Shown here: piece by piece, positions 25,986-34,476 of the stretch | Position numbering within the stretch: position 1 is the first letter of the stretch | Layout of the letters: each line of letters opens with the position of its first letter | Assembly: GCA_035653615.1 (NCBI GenBank) | Contig: DASRBN010000012.1 | Span: 124,001 to 188,000 of the forward strand | From: Ktedonobacteraceae bacterium | GTDB taxonomy: Bacteria; Chloroflexota; Ktedonobacteria; Ktedonobacterales; Ktedonobacteraceae | Length of the DNA stretch: 64,000 nucleotides | Reading direction: 5' to 3' | Position numbers and translations under genes: made by a program | The notes under the pieces: generated by a model | Database searches by the model: none | What the model was told of the DNA's origin: nothing | Seen by the model: the letters and a program-made list of their open reading frames with translations, nothing else

Positions 25986-26516
25986 TCAATTGCTCTTGCT
26001 CAAGCACGGCTCGGAATTGGTTGAGCAGTAGCGCGAGCGGAAATACAGCAGCGGCTGCGACTCCTGCCCATCCGCACCCGTTATATCGTTATAGTGCATG
26101 TCGATGACCTCGCCCAGAAAGAGCGTATGATCACCACCCTCGTACTGTGCCACTACCCGGCACTCCAGGTATGCCATCGCCTCGTCAAAAAGTGGAACGC
26201 CCGTCTCGCCCGTGTGCAGCTTGATATCGGCAAAGTTTTTCCCTTCGCCCGTATCCTTGCGAGCAAAACGCTCCGAAAGGTACTGCTGTTGCGCCGTAAG
26301 GATGTTCACGCCGAAAGTATGGCTCTGAATGAGGATCGGATACGTTTGCGAAACGTTATCAATGCTGATCAGCACCAATGTGGGATTTAGCGAGACCGAG
26401 CAAAAAGCACTGACAGTCAGGCCATAGAACCTGCCCTCAAGTACGGTTGTCACGACAGTGACACCGGTAGCAAAATGAGCCATGGTACGGCGAAATTCGG
26501 CAGGAGTGACAGGCAT
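25986..26516 (-). CDS. Flavin reductase (HpaC-like)
   Basis: 176 residues of the flavin reductase domain family: FRRTMAHFATGVTVVTT, VSAFCSVSLNPTLVLISID and the late HTLFLGEVIDMHY segment. Such proteins reduce free FMN or FAD with NAD(P)H and feed two-component monooxygenases. Candidate partners in the window are the LLM protein at 23973 and the HpaB-type oxygenase at 14544. It is the second gene of the unit starting at 27300. A paralogue is at 47014 and a truncated one at 14171. Confidence 0.9.
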   Translation of the reverse strand: MPVTPAEFRRTMAHFATGVTVVTTVLEGRFYGLTVSAFCSVSLNPTLVLISIDNVSQTYPILIQSHTFGVNILTAQQQYLSERFARKDTGEGKNFADIKLHTGETGVPLFDEAMAYLECRVVAQYEGGDHTLFLGEVIDMHYNDITGADGQESQPLLYFRSRYCSTNSEPCLSKSN

Positions 26517-26547
26517 TGCTACCTCCAGGCGCTGAGCAAAGGATGCC

Positions 26548-27300
26548 TTATAAAGGCCCTATGCGACGGCAATAATAGTTCCACGTGTTCTGTATGGCTT
26601 CAGGATGATACATCTTTCGCTTCGCCAGGCATTCCTCGTCGCCGGTATAGCGCAGGTGCTGGCTCGATGCCAAAGCCAGGAGCTGAAGTTGGCTCGCCCG
26701 CTCCAAATTGAGCGCTGCAATCACAGCCAGCTCGATAGTCTCAGCGGCAACCACGATGCCGTGATTGACGAGGTAGCACGCTAGCGCATTCCCCAGCGTA
26801 GCCGCAACGGCCTCACCAAGCTGTCGTGTGACAATCAGGTTAGAAGTCATGGTGAAGCGCGGCACGTCCGGAGGAGTAAACATGCAGCCCTCATGCGAGA
26901 TCGCCCGCAATGGCTGCTCAGTCGCGGCAAAGGCGATAGAGTAGGGTGGGTGCGTATGAATGACACACCGGATTTCAGGACGAGCGCGAAAAATCTCCGT
27001 ATGAATCGGGTATTCCAGGTGACGAGGGAATTTACCTTCAAGCACCTGGCCGTCAAGGTCCATGCGGATAAGCATTTCGGGGGTGATTTCATCCAGTCCC
27101 ATCCCTGCCGGTTTCATCCAGAAATTTTCGGCTCCAGGCAAACGATGGGTCACGTGCCCATAAATCGCATCATTCTGTCCGTTAGCAGCCAGAATGCGAC
27201 AGGCATAGGCAAGCTCGCTACGCAGCTCCATGCTTTCCCCTGAAAATAATGCCATAGATACCTCTCCGGTCTCGTCCTTCACATCTTTTGCCGAGTACAT
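26548..27300 (-). CDS. Class II aldolase/adducin family protein
   Basis: 250 residues from the ATG at 27300, which has AAGGGG just upstream; the open frame continues upstream only through the operator region. NGQNDAIYGHVTHRLPG holds the early aldolase loop, and the zinc-binding pair is in CVIHTHPPYSIAF with a further histidine in LVNHGIVVAA. Members act as fuculose-phosphate-type aldolases or as decarboxylases of hydroxylated aromatic or keto acids. Here an aldol cleavage or decarboxylation of a catabolic intermediate is expected. First gene of the minus-strand unit under the promoter at 27376-27404. Confidence 0.82.
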   Translation of the reverse strand: MYSAKDVKDETGEVSMALFSGESMELRSELAYACRILAANGQNDAIYGHVTHRLPGAENFWMKPAGMGLDEITPEMLIRMDLDGQVLEGKFPRHLEYPIHTEIFRARPEIRCVIHTHPPYSIAFAATEQPLRAISHEGCMFTPPDVPRFTMTSNLIVTRQLGEAVAATLGNALACYLVNHGIVVAAETIELAVIAALNLERASQLQLLALASSQHLRYTGDEECLAKRKMYHPEAIQNTWNYYCRRIGPL

Positions 27301-27317
27301 ACTTCCCCTTTCAGAAA

Positions 27318-27404
27318 CCTGTACTTTCTGAACATTATGTCTTATAATATGAGACGGATATCTTGATTTATAGGAAACATAGCATCTAGCAGAGCATTTG
27401 TCAA
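27318..27404 (-). promoter_or_regulatory. Promoter with IclR-type operators between divergent units
   Basis: Minus strand: -35 TTGACA (27399-27404), 17-base spacer, -10 TATGTT (27376-27381). The operator TCTTGATTTATAGGAAA at 27361-27377 overlaps the -10 by two bases; a weaker copy TCTTATAATATGAGACG follows at 27340-27356, 21 bases away. A third, poor match begins at 27318. The region separates the aldolase unit (minus) from the MFS unit (plus), so one set of sites may control both. No convincing plus-strand -35/-10 pair was found. Confidence 0.7.
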
Positions 27405-27446
27405 GATATTGGCAAAGCCGCAATCACCAAGAAGGGAGATCCAAGA

Positions 27447-28763
27447 ATGGCAGAATCTTCACTTCCCGGCGACGCTCGTATTCCAGCCGACCTTTCGGCA
27501 TCCGATGTTCGTGCGACTGATCTTCCCGAAGCCTTGCAGGCTCCAACTCGGAGAGTCGGTGCGGGCTTCCAGGTTCTCTTCCTGCTGGCGAATATCGTTA
27601 CCTGGCTTGCTAAGTTCCCTTTCACACAAATCGTGCTACCCCTGCAAATCCTGGCATTTGATCCCGGCAATAAAGTGGCCGACCTGGCTATCATCACCGG
27701 TGTCGGATCATTCTTCGGCCTCGTTGTTAACCCTATCGCAGGGGCTTTAAGCGATCGTACCACCAGAGCGTGGGGCCGCAGGCGACCCTGGCTCATCGCA
27801 GGTGGATTGCTTTCCGCGGTGGTCCTTGTACTGCTTGCCTATGCGCCCGGCGTGATTGGCCTGCTCATCGAATGGATCGTCTACCAGATCGTTGTCAACG
27901 CGGTACTGGCGGCCCTGCTCGCGACCATTCCCGACCAGGTGCCACGCAGCCAGCGCGGGACCGTCTCAGCCTATACCGGCCTCTCCTACCCGCTTGGACT
28001 GATCCTGGGCACGCTATTGGTAACGCGCGTGCTGAAATCGGCGATTGCTCCTTCGTACTACGTAATTGCCGCTATTTTCCTGGTAGTCATAGTGGCCTTT
28101 GCCTTGATATTGCCCGACAAGCAACTGGCAAGGGGAATCATGCCATCATTTCATCTGGGTAGGTTCCTCGCCAGCTTCTGGATCAGCCCCAGGCGCTATC
28201 CCGATTTTGCCTGGGCCTGGATCACCCGCTTCCTGCTGATTATGAGTTCGGCTGTCGTCACCGTCTACTTGCTCTACTACCTGCAAGATGTGCTACATTT
28301 CAGCACCGGCCTTGCTGCCCAGCGTGCAACCACCTTCAACAGCATCTACGGCGTCATACTCATTGTCTTCGCCTTCCTCAGCGGCTTCGTCTCAGACAGA
28401 ATCCAGCGCCGCAAAATCTTTGTGATGAGCGCAGGCATCATTGTCGCTGTATCGATGCTCATCCTCGCCTTCGTTACCTCTTGGGCCGGGGTGCTCGTGG
28501 CTGCCGCCATCTTTGGACTTGGCTATGGCGTCTATATCGCCGTCGATATCGCGCTTATCACCGAAGTGCTCCCTTCGGCCGGCGACCGTGGCAAAGATAT
28601 GGGCGTCTTCAATATTGCCAACTCGCTGCCACAGGTGATCGTTCCAATCATAGCCGTCATCACCGTCAGCTCTTTCCACAATTACAGTGTACTCTTTGTC
28701 GTCGTAGCGATTGCCGCCGTCCTGAGCGGCGTATTGATCGCCCCAATCAAGGGAGTTCGTTAA
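27447..28763 (+). CDS. MFS transporter, probable aromatic acid uptake
   Basis: 438 residues with about 12 hydrophobic helices. SDRTTRAWGRRRPWLIAGG after the second helix is the loop 2-3 signature (D-R-x3-G-R-R) of the major facilitator superfamily, close to sugar/cation symporter-like and hexuronate-like carriers. VSDRIQRRKIFVM repeats the motif after helix 8. The N-terminus is about 45 residues of polar sequence. GGGAG precedes the ATG. Its place opposite the IclR-type operators and before a propeller gene suggests import of the aromatic substrate; the direction of transport and the substrate are inferred. Confidence 0.85.
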   Translation: MAESSLPGDARIPADLSASDVRATDLPEALQAPTRRVGAGFQVLFLLANIVTWLAKFPFTQIVLPLQILAFDPGNKVADLAIITGVGSFFGLVVNPIAGALSDRTTRAWGRRRPWLIAGGLLSAVVLVLLAYAPGVIGLLIEWIVYQIVVNAVLAALLATIPDQVPRSQRGTVSAYTGLSYPLGLILGTLLVTRVLKSAIAPSYYVIAAIFLVVIVAFALILPDKQLARGIMPSFHLGRFLASFWISPRRYPDFAWAWITRFLLIMSSAVVTVYLLYYLQDVLHFSTGLAAQRATTFNSIYGVILIVFAFLSGFVSDRIQRRKIFVMSAGIIVAVSMLILAFVTSWAGVLVAAAIFGLGYGVYIAVDIALITEVLPSAGDRGKDMGVFNIANSLPQVIVPIIAVITVSSFHNYSVLFVVVAIAAVLSGVLIAPIKGVR

Positions 28764-28802
28764 GTATATACAACCCGGTATACCCTGAAAGGAGAAAGTC
28801 GT

Positions 28803-29873
28803 ATGACACGATTGTATATAGCCATGCAGAATTCACTGGCGATAGTGATCGGCCACAACGGGAGCTGGAAAACAGAGGTAAAACTCGACGGCATGCCAGT
28901 TTATGATGTAGCTGTAGACCCGTTGAATTCCGATCGCGTCTATGTGGCTACTATGGGGAACGGAGTTTTGCGCAGCGATGACGCGGGTGAAACCTGGCAT
29001 CCCGTCGGCCAGGGCATTACGCACGATGTGGTGATGTCAATCGCCGTCAGCCCTATCGAGCGCATTGGCAAATACGCCGTGGTCTGGGCAGGAACCGAGC
29101 CGAGCGCCCTGTTCCGCTCAGAGGATGGTGGTGAAAGCTGGCAGGAGAGACCGGCGCTGCTCGATCTTCCGTCGAAGCCAACGTGGAGCTACCCACCCAA
29201 ACCCGATACACACCACGTGCGCTGGATTCAACCGGACAGCCATGATCCGGGTCTCATCTTTGTTGCCATCGAACAGGGCGGCATCATGCGCAGCCTGGAT
29301 GGTGGCCTGACCTGGGAAGACCGCAAACCGGGAGCGCAGCGCGACGGTCATACGCTGAGAACGCATAAGCTGGCTCCCGGGCGTGTCTATGAGGCGGCGG
29401 GGGGAGAAGACCCGCAGTTCGTGACCGAAGAGTTGGGAAGGTACGTTGTCATGTCGCGAGGCGGCTATGCCGAGACACGCGATGGCGGGGCAACCTGGGA
29501 AACCATTACAGATGGGCTTGACCGACACTATCTCTTTGGCCTGGCCGTTGACCCCGGCGACCCCGACATCATTGTCGCTTCAGTGACACGGGGACCCGAG
29601 CAGGCCCATAGGCCACCAACATCCGAATCGTTCATCTATCGTCGCGCTCATGGTAAACCGTGGGAGCTGGTTAGCGAGGGCCTGCCCGCTGCAAGAGGAA
29701 CGCTGGTGTACTCCCTGGCTTCCAACGAAGACGAGCCCGGCATATTCTATGCCGCGACCAACAAGGGCGTCTTCCGCTCGGCAGATGCTGGCAAGACCTG
29801 GAGGCAACTTGATGTGGGCTGGCCTGAGCGCTATCGCATGGCTCATGCGCGTGGCATGCAGGTCATCTCTTAA
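28803..29873 (+). CDS. Asp-box beta-propeller protein, paralogue 3
   Basis: 356 residues, no signal peptide. Asp boxes: SDDAGETW, SEDGGESW, LDGGLTW, RDGGATW and ADAGKTW. The HHVRWIQPDSHDPG segment and FVAIEQGGIMRSLDGG are shared with the two other propellers in the window. It follows the MFS gene by 39 bases with AAAGGAGAAAG in front of its ATG. A hairpin at 30014-30033 (GGGCGGA/TCCGCCC) lies downstream of the gene but has no T-tract. Function unknown. Confidence 0.85.
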   Translation: MTRLYIAMQNSLAIVIGHNGSWKTEVKLDGMPVYDVAVDPLNSDRVYVATMGNGVLRSDDAGETWHPVGQGITHDVVMSIAVSPIERIGKYAVVWAGTEPSALFRSEDGGESWQERPALLDLPSKPTWSYPPKPDTHHVRWIQPDSHDPGLIFVAIEQGGIMRSLDGGLTWEDRKPGAQRDGHTLRTHKLAPGRVYEAAGGEDPQFVTEELGRYVVMSRGGYAETRDGGATWETITDGLDRHYLFGLAVDPGDPDIIVASVTRGPEQAHRPPTSESFIYRRAHGKPWELVSEGLPAARGTLVYSLASNEDEPGIFYAATNKGVFRSADAGKTWRQLDVGWPERYRMAHARGMQVIS

Positions 29874-30042
29874 GTCGGAGTGTAACCATGCCAACAACGC
29901 AACAGGAAGAAATGGCGACCGCGGGATGATGCCATGCAGCACTTCTGCCATGTCGCGTTCGGTTTTGGCTCGCCGAATCCTTTCTGTTATCGATATCAGC
30001 CTTATTCTAATGAGGGCGGACCTGCCTCCGCCCCATCCATTC

Positions 30043-30112
30043 TTGACACATATATGGCCGGGTGATACCATAATTCCAAAATTACAGGATACGTATCCTG
30101 AATAGCAGGAAT
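30043..30112 (+). promoter_or_regulatory. iclR promoter with paired operators (autoregulation)
   Basis: -35 TTGACA (30043-30048), 17-base spacer, -10 TACCAT (30066-30071). Directly after it come TTCCAAAATTACAGGAT (30074-30090, inverted orientation) and TCCTGAATAGCAGGAAT (30096-30112), centres 22 bases apart. The join between them, CAGGATACGTATCCTG at 30085-30100, is itself a perfect 16-bp palindrome. Placement between the -10 and the gene argues for repression. The iclR start is 17 bases further on. Confidence 0.78.
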
Positions 30113-30128
30113 CTTATAGATAAGTACC

Positions 30129-30932
30129 ATGAAACAAGATCTAACCCGCACTCCAGAAACCACTGCATCGCAGGGACGTAACGCCACTGCTGATCGCGCC
30201 ATTGACGTATTATTGCTCTTCAACGAGCAGCAGCCAGTACTGACAGCAGAAGACATCTCCGAGCAACTGGGTATGCCACGCAGCACAACCTATCGCTACC
30301 TGCAAAGCCTGCGCTCGTATGGATTAGTCGAGGAAAACGATAGCAGCGGTGGATTTCGCCTGGGACTGGCGGTATTCCGCCTCGCCCGCGCCGCTCGCCA
30401 GGGCATGGGCCTCTCCGAGGTCGCGCTTCCCATTATGCACGAACTGGCTGCTCAGACAGGCGAGACAGCGCTGCTGACCCGGCGCACGAATTCGCACGTT
30501 GTCTGTATAGAACGCGTTGAAAGCCAGCAGCGGGTGCGCCTCTCTTACGAGCGAGGGCAGGTGCTGCCGCTGCACGCCGGAGCATCGGCGAAGGTGCTGC
30601 TCGCATATCTCGACCCGGAAGAAATCGAGGCCATTCTCAGCAACGGCCCATTTCCCCGCTATACCGAGCACACCATGACCGATCCCGACACCCTCCGCAG
30701 GCAACTCGAGGTCATTCGCAGCAGAGGATACGCGATGAGCGAGGGAGAGGTTGATGATGGCGTGCGGGGCGTGGCTGCTCCCATCTTTGATACACATAAG
30801 CGCGTCGTGGCCGGTTTGAGCGTGGCAGGACCAGCGTTTCGTATCAATGATGATGTTTTGCCCGGCGTTATTCAGGCCGTGCAGGAGGCCGCCAATCGCA
30901 TCAGCAGTCGCATACGCGAACTCGATCTGTAA
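30129..30932 (+). CDS. IclR-family transcriptional regulator
   Basis: 267 residues. A winged helix at about 20-80 (ADRAIDVLLLFNEQQPVLTA, then EQLGMPRSTTYRYLQSL as the recognition helix) is followed by the IclR effector domain (LPIMHELAAQTGETALLTRR and ASAKVLLAYL). IclR proteins bind short palindromes and sense small acids, often aromatic ones. The operators at 30074-30112 in front of it, repeated at three other catabolic promoters, make it the probable local repressor. It is followed after 108 bases by the salicylate-type ligase, likely on the same transcript. Confidence 0.92.
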   Translation: MKQDLTRTPETTASQGRNATADRAIDVLLLFNEQQPVLTAEDISEQLGMPRSTTYRYLQSLRSYGLVEENDSSGGFRLGLAVFRLARAARQGMGLSEVALPIMHELAAQTGETALLTRRTNSHVVCIERVESQQRVRLSYERGQVLPLHAGASAKVLLAYLDPEEIEAILSNGPFPRYTEHTMTDPDTLRRQLEVIRSRGYAMSEGEVDDGVRGVAAPIFDTHKRVVAGLSVAGPAFRINDDVLPGVIQAVQEAANRISSRIRELDL

Positions 30933-31040
30933 TGTACGCGGACCGCTTTCTGGAGCACTTCAAGAGTTCTTCAAGCAGGCCAGGGCTATACGCGCCGGGA
31001 CCGCAAACAAACAGGAGATACTTCTAGAGGAGGCACATGC

Positions 31041-32699
31041 ATGATGAAAACGCTCGAAGGTTTTGCACCCTATCCTCCAGAATTTATCGCTCGCTATCGA
31101 GAAGCAGGCTACTGGGAAGACCGCTCAATGGCCGATTTCTTCGCGGAGGTCTGCCAGCGCTTCGCACCTCGCATTGTGCTGGTAGCGGGGGATGAACGCA
31201 TCACGTATGGTGAGCTGGATGCCCGGGCAGAGCGACTCGCGTTGCACTTGCTCAAGCTGGGTTTGCGCCCCGGTGACCGTTTCGTCTTGCAGCTCCCGAA
31301 TGTGCCGGAATTCGTCTATTTCTACCTTGCGCTCCAAAAAGCCGGCATCATGCCTGTAATGGCCCTGCCGCCTCATCGCTATACGGAGATCAGTCACTTC
31401 GTCAAGCTGAGTGAAGCGGTTGGATACGCTCTCCCCGAACGCTTAGGCAACTTCGAATTCGCTGCTATGGCCGAAAGAATTCGAAGTGAGAATCCGCACC
31501 TGCGCTGGGTATTTGTCCTGGGCGATACCATCTTTCCCGAATCGATCTCCATCCGGCATCTTCTGCAAACTGAGAGCGGGCTTCCTAAAGAGCGACTGGC
31601 CCACATCGAGATTGATCCCCTGCTTCCCGCCCTGTTCCTGCTCTCAGGCGGTACGACAGGCGTACCCAAGCTCATCCCGCGCACGCACAACGACTACATT
31701 TACAACTCGAAGGCGGCGGCCGCTATCAACGATATTCATCCAGATGATGCGCTGCTGCTTGTCTTGCCCATGGCCCACAATTTCCCGCTGGCATGTCCCG
31801 GCATGCAGGGCTTCCTGATGCATGGCGCTCGCTGTGTCCTCAGCACTTCGACCCAGGCCCAGGATGTGTTCTCGCTGATTGAGCGCGAAAAAATTACCCA
31901 TCTCGAACTGGTTCCCACGCTACTCATCCGTCTGCTGAACGATCCTTTGCTCAAGGAGTACGACCTGTCGTCTGTCCGCATCGTCAATACAGGGGGTCAG
32001 AAGCTCCAGCCCGAGGTAAAGCGGCGTACAGAAGCGCTCATTCCTTCCTGCAAGGTGCAAGAAGTATTCGGTATGGCCGAGGGGCTGCTCAACTACGTAC
32101 GGCTTGATGACCCGGATGAACTCCGCTACGAGACCGTGGGCCGGCCGGTCTCTCCCGGCGATGAACTGCGGCTGATCGACGACGAGGGCAACGAGGTGCC
32201 TGAGGGGGCAACCGGAGAACTGCTTGTCCGGGGTCCGTATACCCTGCGTGGCTATTTCCGTGCCCCCGAACACAACGCAAAAGCGTTCACTCCCGATGGT
32301 TTCTACAAGACGGGAGACCTGCTCAGGCGTCACCCATCGGGCAACTACATCGTCGAAGGTCGCAAGAAAGACTTGATCAACCGGGGCGGTGAAAAGATCA
32401 GCGCGGAAGAAATTGAGAACCTCATGCTCGCTCATCCCGCTATTCTAAATGCGGCATGCGTACCCATGCCAGATCCGATGTTAGGAGAGCGCGTGTGCGC
32501 CTTCGTGATCCTGCGCCCAGGAATGACCCTCATGCTTGAGGAGTTGACAGGCTTCCTCCTCGCTAAAGGTATCGCGAAATTCAAGCTTCCTGAGCGCCTT
32601 GAAGTTGTGGACGATTTCCCCATGTCGAAGTTCGGCAAGGTGGCGAAAAACGTGCTCACACAGCAAGTGACTGAGAAACTTGCGCAAGCTCAGGTATGA
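31041..32699 (+). CDS. Aryl-acid adenylating ligase (EntE/salicylate-AMP ligase type)
   Basis: 552 residues of the ANL superfamily, closest in pattern to EntE, DhbE and salicylate-activating enzymes. The ATP loop is LSGGTTGVPK (201-210); RKKDLINRGGEKIS and the C-terminal SKFGKVAKNV lysine motif are present. The aryl pocket reads H246-N247-F248-P-L-A-C252-P-G and A346-E-G-L-L350. As I recall from work on DhbE and salicylate-activating relatives, Cys and Leu at these two places, instead of Ser and Val, go with salicylate rather than 2,3-dihydroxybenzoate. It should therefore make salicylyl-AMP or salicylyl-CoA. No siderophore genes are near, which favours catabolism. GAGGAGG precedes the start. 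Confidence 0.85.
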   Translation: MMKTLEGFAPYPPEFIARYREAGYWEDRSMADFFAEVCQRFAPRIVLVAGDERITYGELDARAERLALHLLKLGLRPGDRFVLQLPNVPEFVYFYLALQKAGIMPVMALPPHRYTEISHFVKLSEAVGYALPERLGNFEFAAMAERIRSENPHLRWVFVLGDTIFPESISIRHLLQTESGLPKERLAHIEIDPLLPALFLLSGGTTGVPKLIPRTHNDYIYNSKAAAAINDIHPDDALLLVLPMAHNFPLACPGMQGFLMHGARCVLSTSTQAQDVFSLIEREKITHLELVPTLLIRLLNDPLLKEYDLSSVRIVNTGGQKLQPEVKRRTEALIPSCKVQEVFGMAEGLLNYVRLDDPDELRYETVGRPVSPGDELRLIDDEGNEVPEGATGELLVRGPYTLRGYFRAPEHNAKAFTPDGFYKTGDLLRRHPSGNYIVEGRKKDLINRGGEKISAEEIENLMLAHPAILNAACVPMPDPMLGERVCAFVILRPGMTLMLEELTGFLLAKGIAKFKLPERLEVVDDFPMSKFGKVAKNVLTQQVTEKLAQAQV

Positions 32700-32724
32700 G
32701 TGGCCTGGCCATCAGGCCACTTTT
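32700..32724 (+). terminator. Rho-independent terminator or attenuator after the ligase gene
   Basis: An 8-bp stem GTGGCCTG/CAGGCCAC (32700-32707 with 32713-32720) around a 5-base loop is followed by TTTT. It overlaps the end of the ligase stop codon. The short T-run suggests partial termination before the SDR gene. Confidence 0.6.
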
Positions 32725-32750
32725 AAATGGTGCATAACTGGAGGAAGACG

Positions 32751-33521
32751 ATGATCGATCTCTCTGGCAAGGTTGCGCTCGTACCAGGCGGCAGTGGTGG
32801 CATTGGAAGCGCAGTCTCACGCGTTCTCTCCGAATGTGGAGCAGATATTATCGTTGGGTATCGCTCAAACAAGGAACAAGCAGAACAAATTGTCGAGGAA
32901 GCCCGCCGACTTGGAAGACGGGCTCGTGCTGATGAGATCGATGCCACAAGCTTGAGCAACGTACAGCGCTGGATCGATGCGACACTCAACCAGTACGGGA
33001 AAATCGATATCCTGGCCAACTGCGTCGGCTGGCATGGACAATTTCGACTTCTGAAAGACCAGCCACCAGAAGAGTGGAGGCGCATCATCGATATCGAGCT
33101 GATGTCATGCATCTATTTCGCTCACTCTCTCCTGCATGCCATGCTTGCCAGATCATCTGGACGCATCATCACGATAAGCTCAGATTCCGCTAAAGCAGGT
33201 GAGACGGGGGCTGCTATCAGTTCTGCCGCACGAGGTGGCGTCAATGCCTTCTCCAAGGCGCTGGCTCGGGAGGTAGCGGCCAATGGTATTACCGTCAACA
33301 CCGTTTGTCCTGGGCCTGTGCAAACTCCTGCTCTTCAGGAGATGCAGGAGGCCGAAGGCGTGGGAGCTAAGATCGTTGCTGCTCTTATCCGGCATATTCC
33401 TATGAAACGTGTTGCAGACCCACGCGAAATCGCCAATGTTGTTGCCTTTCTCGCCTCTGACGAAGCAAGCTTTATCACAGGTCAAGCAATTAGCGTCAGT
33501 GGAGGCCTCACAATGTCTTGA
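32751..33521 (+). CDS. Short-chain dehydrogenase/reductase
   Basis: 256 residues from the ATG at 32751, which has GGAGG upstream; an earlier ATG at 32727 lacks one. The nucleotide loop is PGGSGGIGSAV. The NAG motif is replaced by NCVG, the catalytic serine lies in TISSDS, and the usual YxxxK tyrosine position reads SSAARGGVNAFSK. The tyrosine is therefore absent while the helix lysine is retained in GVNAFSK, so activity may be altered. SITGQ-type end FITGQAISVSGG is present. Together with the following amidohydrolase and ligase it forms a second unit, after the terminator. Confidence 0.78.
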   Translation: MIDLSGKVALVPGGSGGIGSAVSRVLSECGADIIVGYRSNKEQAEQIVEEARRLGRRARADEIDATSLSNVQRWIDATLNQYGKIDILANCVGWHGQFRLLKDQPPEEWRRIIDIELMSCIYFAHSLLHAMLARSSGRIITISSDSAKAGETGAAISSAARGGVNAFSKALAREVAANGITVNTVCPGPVQTPALQEMQEAEGVGAKIVAALIRHIPMKRVADPREIANVVAFLASDEASFITGQAISVSGGLTMS

Positions 33522-33535
33522 CGAGGAGAACGATT

Positions 33536-34378
33536 ATGCGGGCTATCGATATACACTGTCATCCTATGACAAAGGAGTGGTTCAAGGCATTCGGCACGTT
33601 TACACCTGCGCTTGAAAACATGTTTCATGTGAGCCTGCGTGAGAAAACCGAAGCTGAGATGGCTGAGGATTTCCGTCGTGCCAACGTGCTGGCAATGATG
33701 ATTGCATGGGATTCCGAGACCGCAACAGGCGCGGGTATCATCTCCAATGATTGGGTTGCCAGCCTTACACAAAAGTTCCCGGATGTATTCTTGCCCGGCT
33801 GGGCAGTCATCGATCCATGGAAAGGCGATGCGGCGCTCCAGGAACTCGAGCGCGCACTGACGCAACTTGGACTCAAAGGAGCCAAGTTCCAACCACCGGT
33901 CCAGGCCTTTTTCCCTAACGACCAACGCTTTTATCCGATCTGGGACCTCTTACAGTCACTTGGTGCCCCAACGCTCATTCATACTGGCACGACGGGACTG
34001 GGCGCCGGTATGCCAGGGGGTGCAGGCATTCATCTGAAATACGCTCAACCTCTAGCAATTGATGATGTGGCGGCGGACTTCCCCAACCTGACTATTATCG
34101 GCGCCCATCCATCATGGCCCTGGGTCGAGGAGATGATCGCCGTCCTCGTTCACAAAGCCAACGTCTATATGGATATCTCCGGGTGGCGACCAAAATATAT
34201 CCCCGAAAGCCTCAAGCGCGAGATCAACGGCCGGCTGCAAGACAAAGTGCTGTTCGGCTCTGATTACCCATCTTTAGACCCGGGCCGCTGCCTTGATGAG
34301 TTAGAGCAGCAGGGTTACAAACCAGAGATAATCGAAAAAATCTTTTACAAGAACGCACAACGTGTGCTCAAACTGTAA
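33536..34378 (+). CDS. Amidohydrolase_2 family protein (decarboxylase/hydrolase-like)
   Basis: 280 residues from the ATG at 33536 with GAGGAG 8 bases upstream; a TTG at 33518 overlapping the previous stop is less likely. Metal ligands: D5-x-H7-x-H9 (DIHCH), H in LIHTG, H in GAHPSW and D in LFGSDYP. It belongs to the same broad family as the protein at 21772 but is shorter and clearly divergent. Non-oxidative decarboxylation or hydrolysis of an aromatic acid or ring-fission product is the likely reaction type. It follows the SDR gene by 14 bases. Confidence 0.82.
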   Translation: MRAIDIHCHPMTKEWFKAFGTFTPALENMFHVSLREKTEAEMAEDFRRANVLAMMIAWDSETATGAGIISNDWVASLTQKFPDVFLPGWAVIDPWKGDAALQELERALTQLGLKGAKFQPPVQAFFPNDQRFYPIWDLLQSLGAPTLIHTGTTGLGAGMPGGAGIHLKYAQPLAIDDVAADFPNLTIIGAHPSWPWVEEMIAVLVHKANVYMDISGWRPKYIPESLKREINGRLQDKVLFGSDYPSLDPGRCLDELEQQGYKPEIIEKIFYKNAQRVLKL

Positions 34379-34476
34379 GCAGTTGACAAGCCAGAGATCC
34401 GAGGAGTTACACTTCCACGACAGGCCTGGCACGATGGATGAGCAAATGAGCCAGACCCCACAAAGGAGCAAGGTGA

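Noticed and set aside
29888-29929. 13-codon frame after propeller 3
   Set aside because: It has a fair ribosome site but is too short to support as a gene; possibly a remnant.
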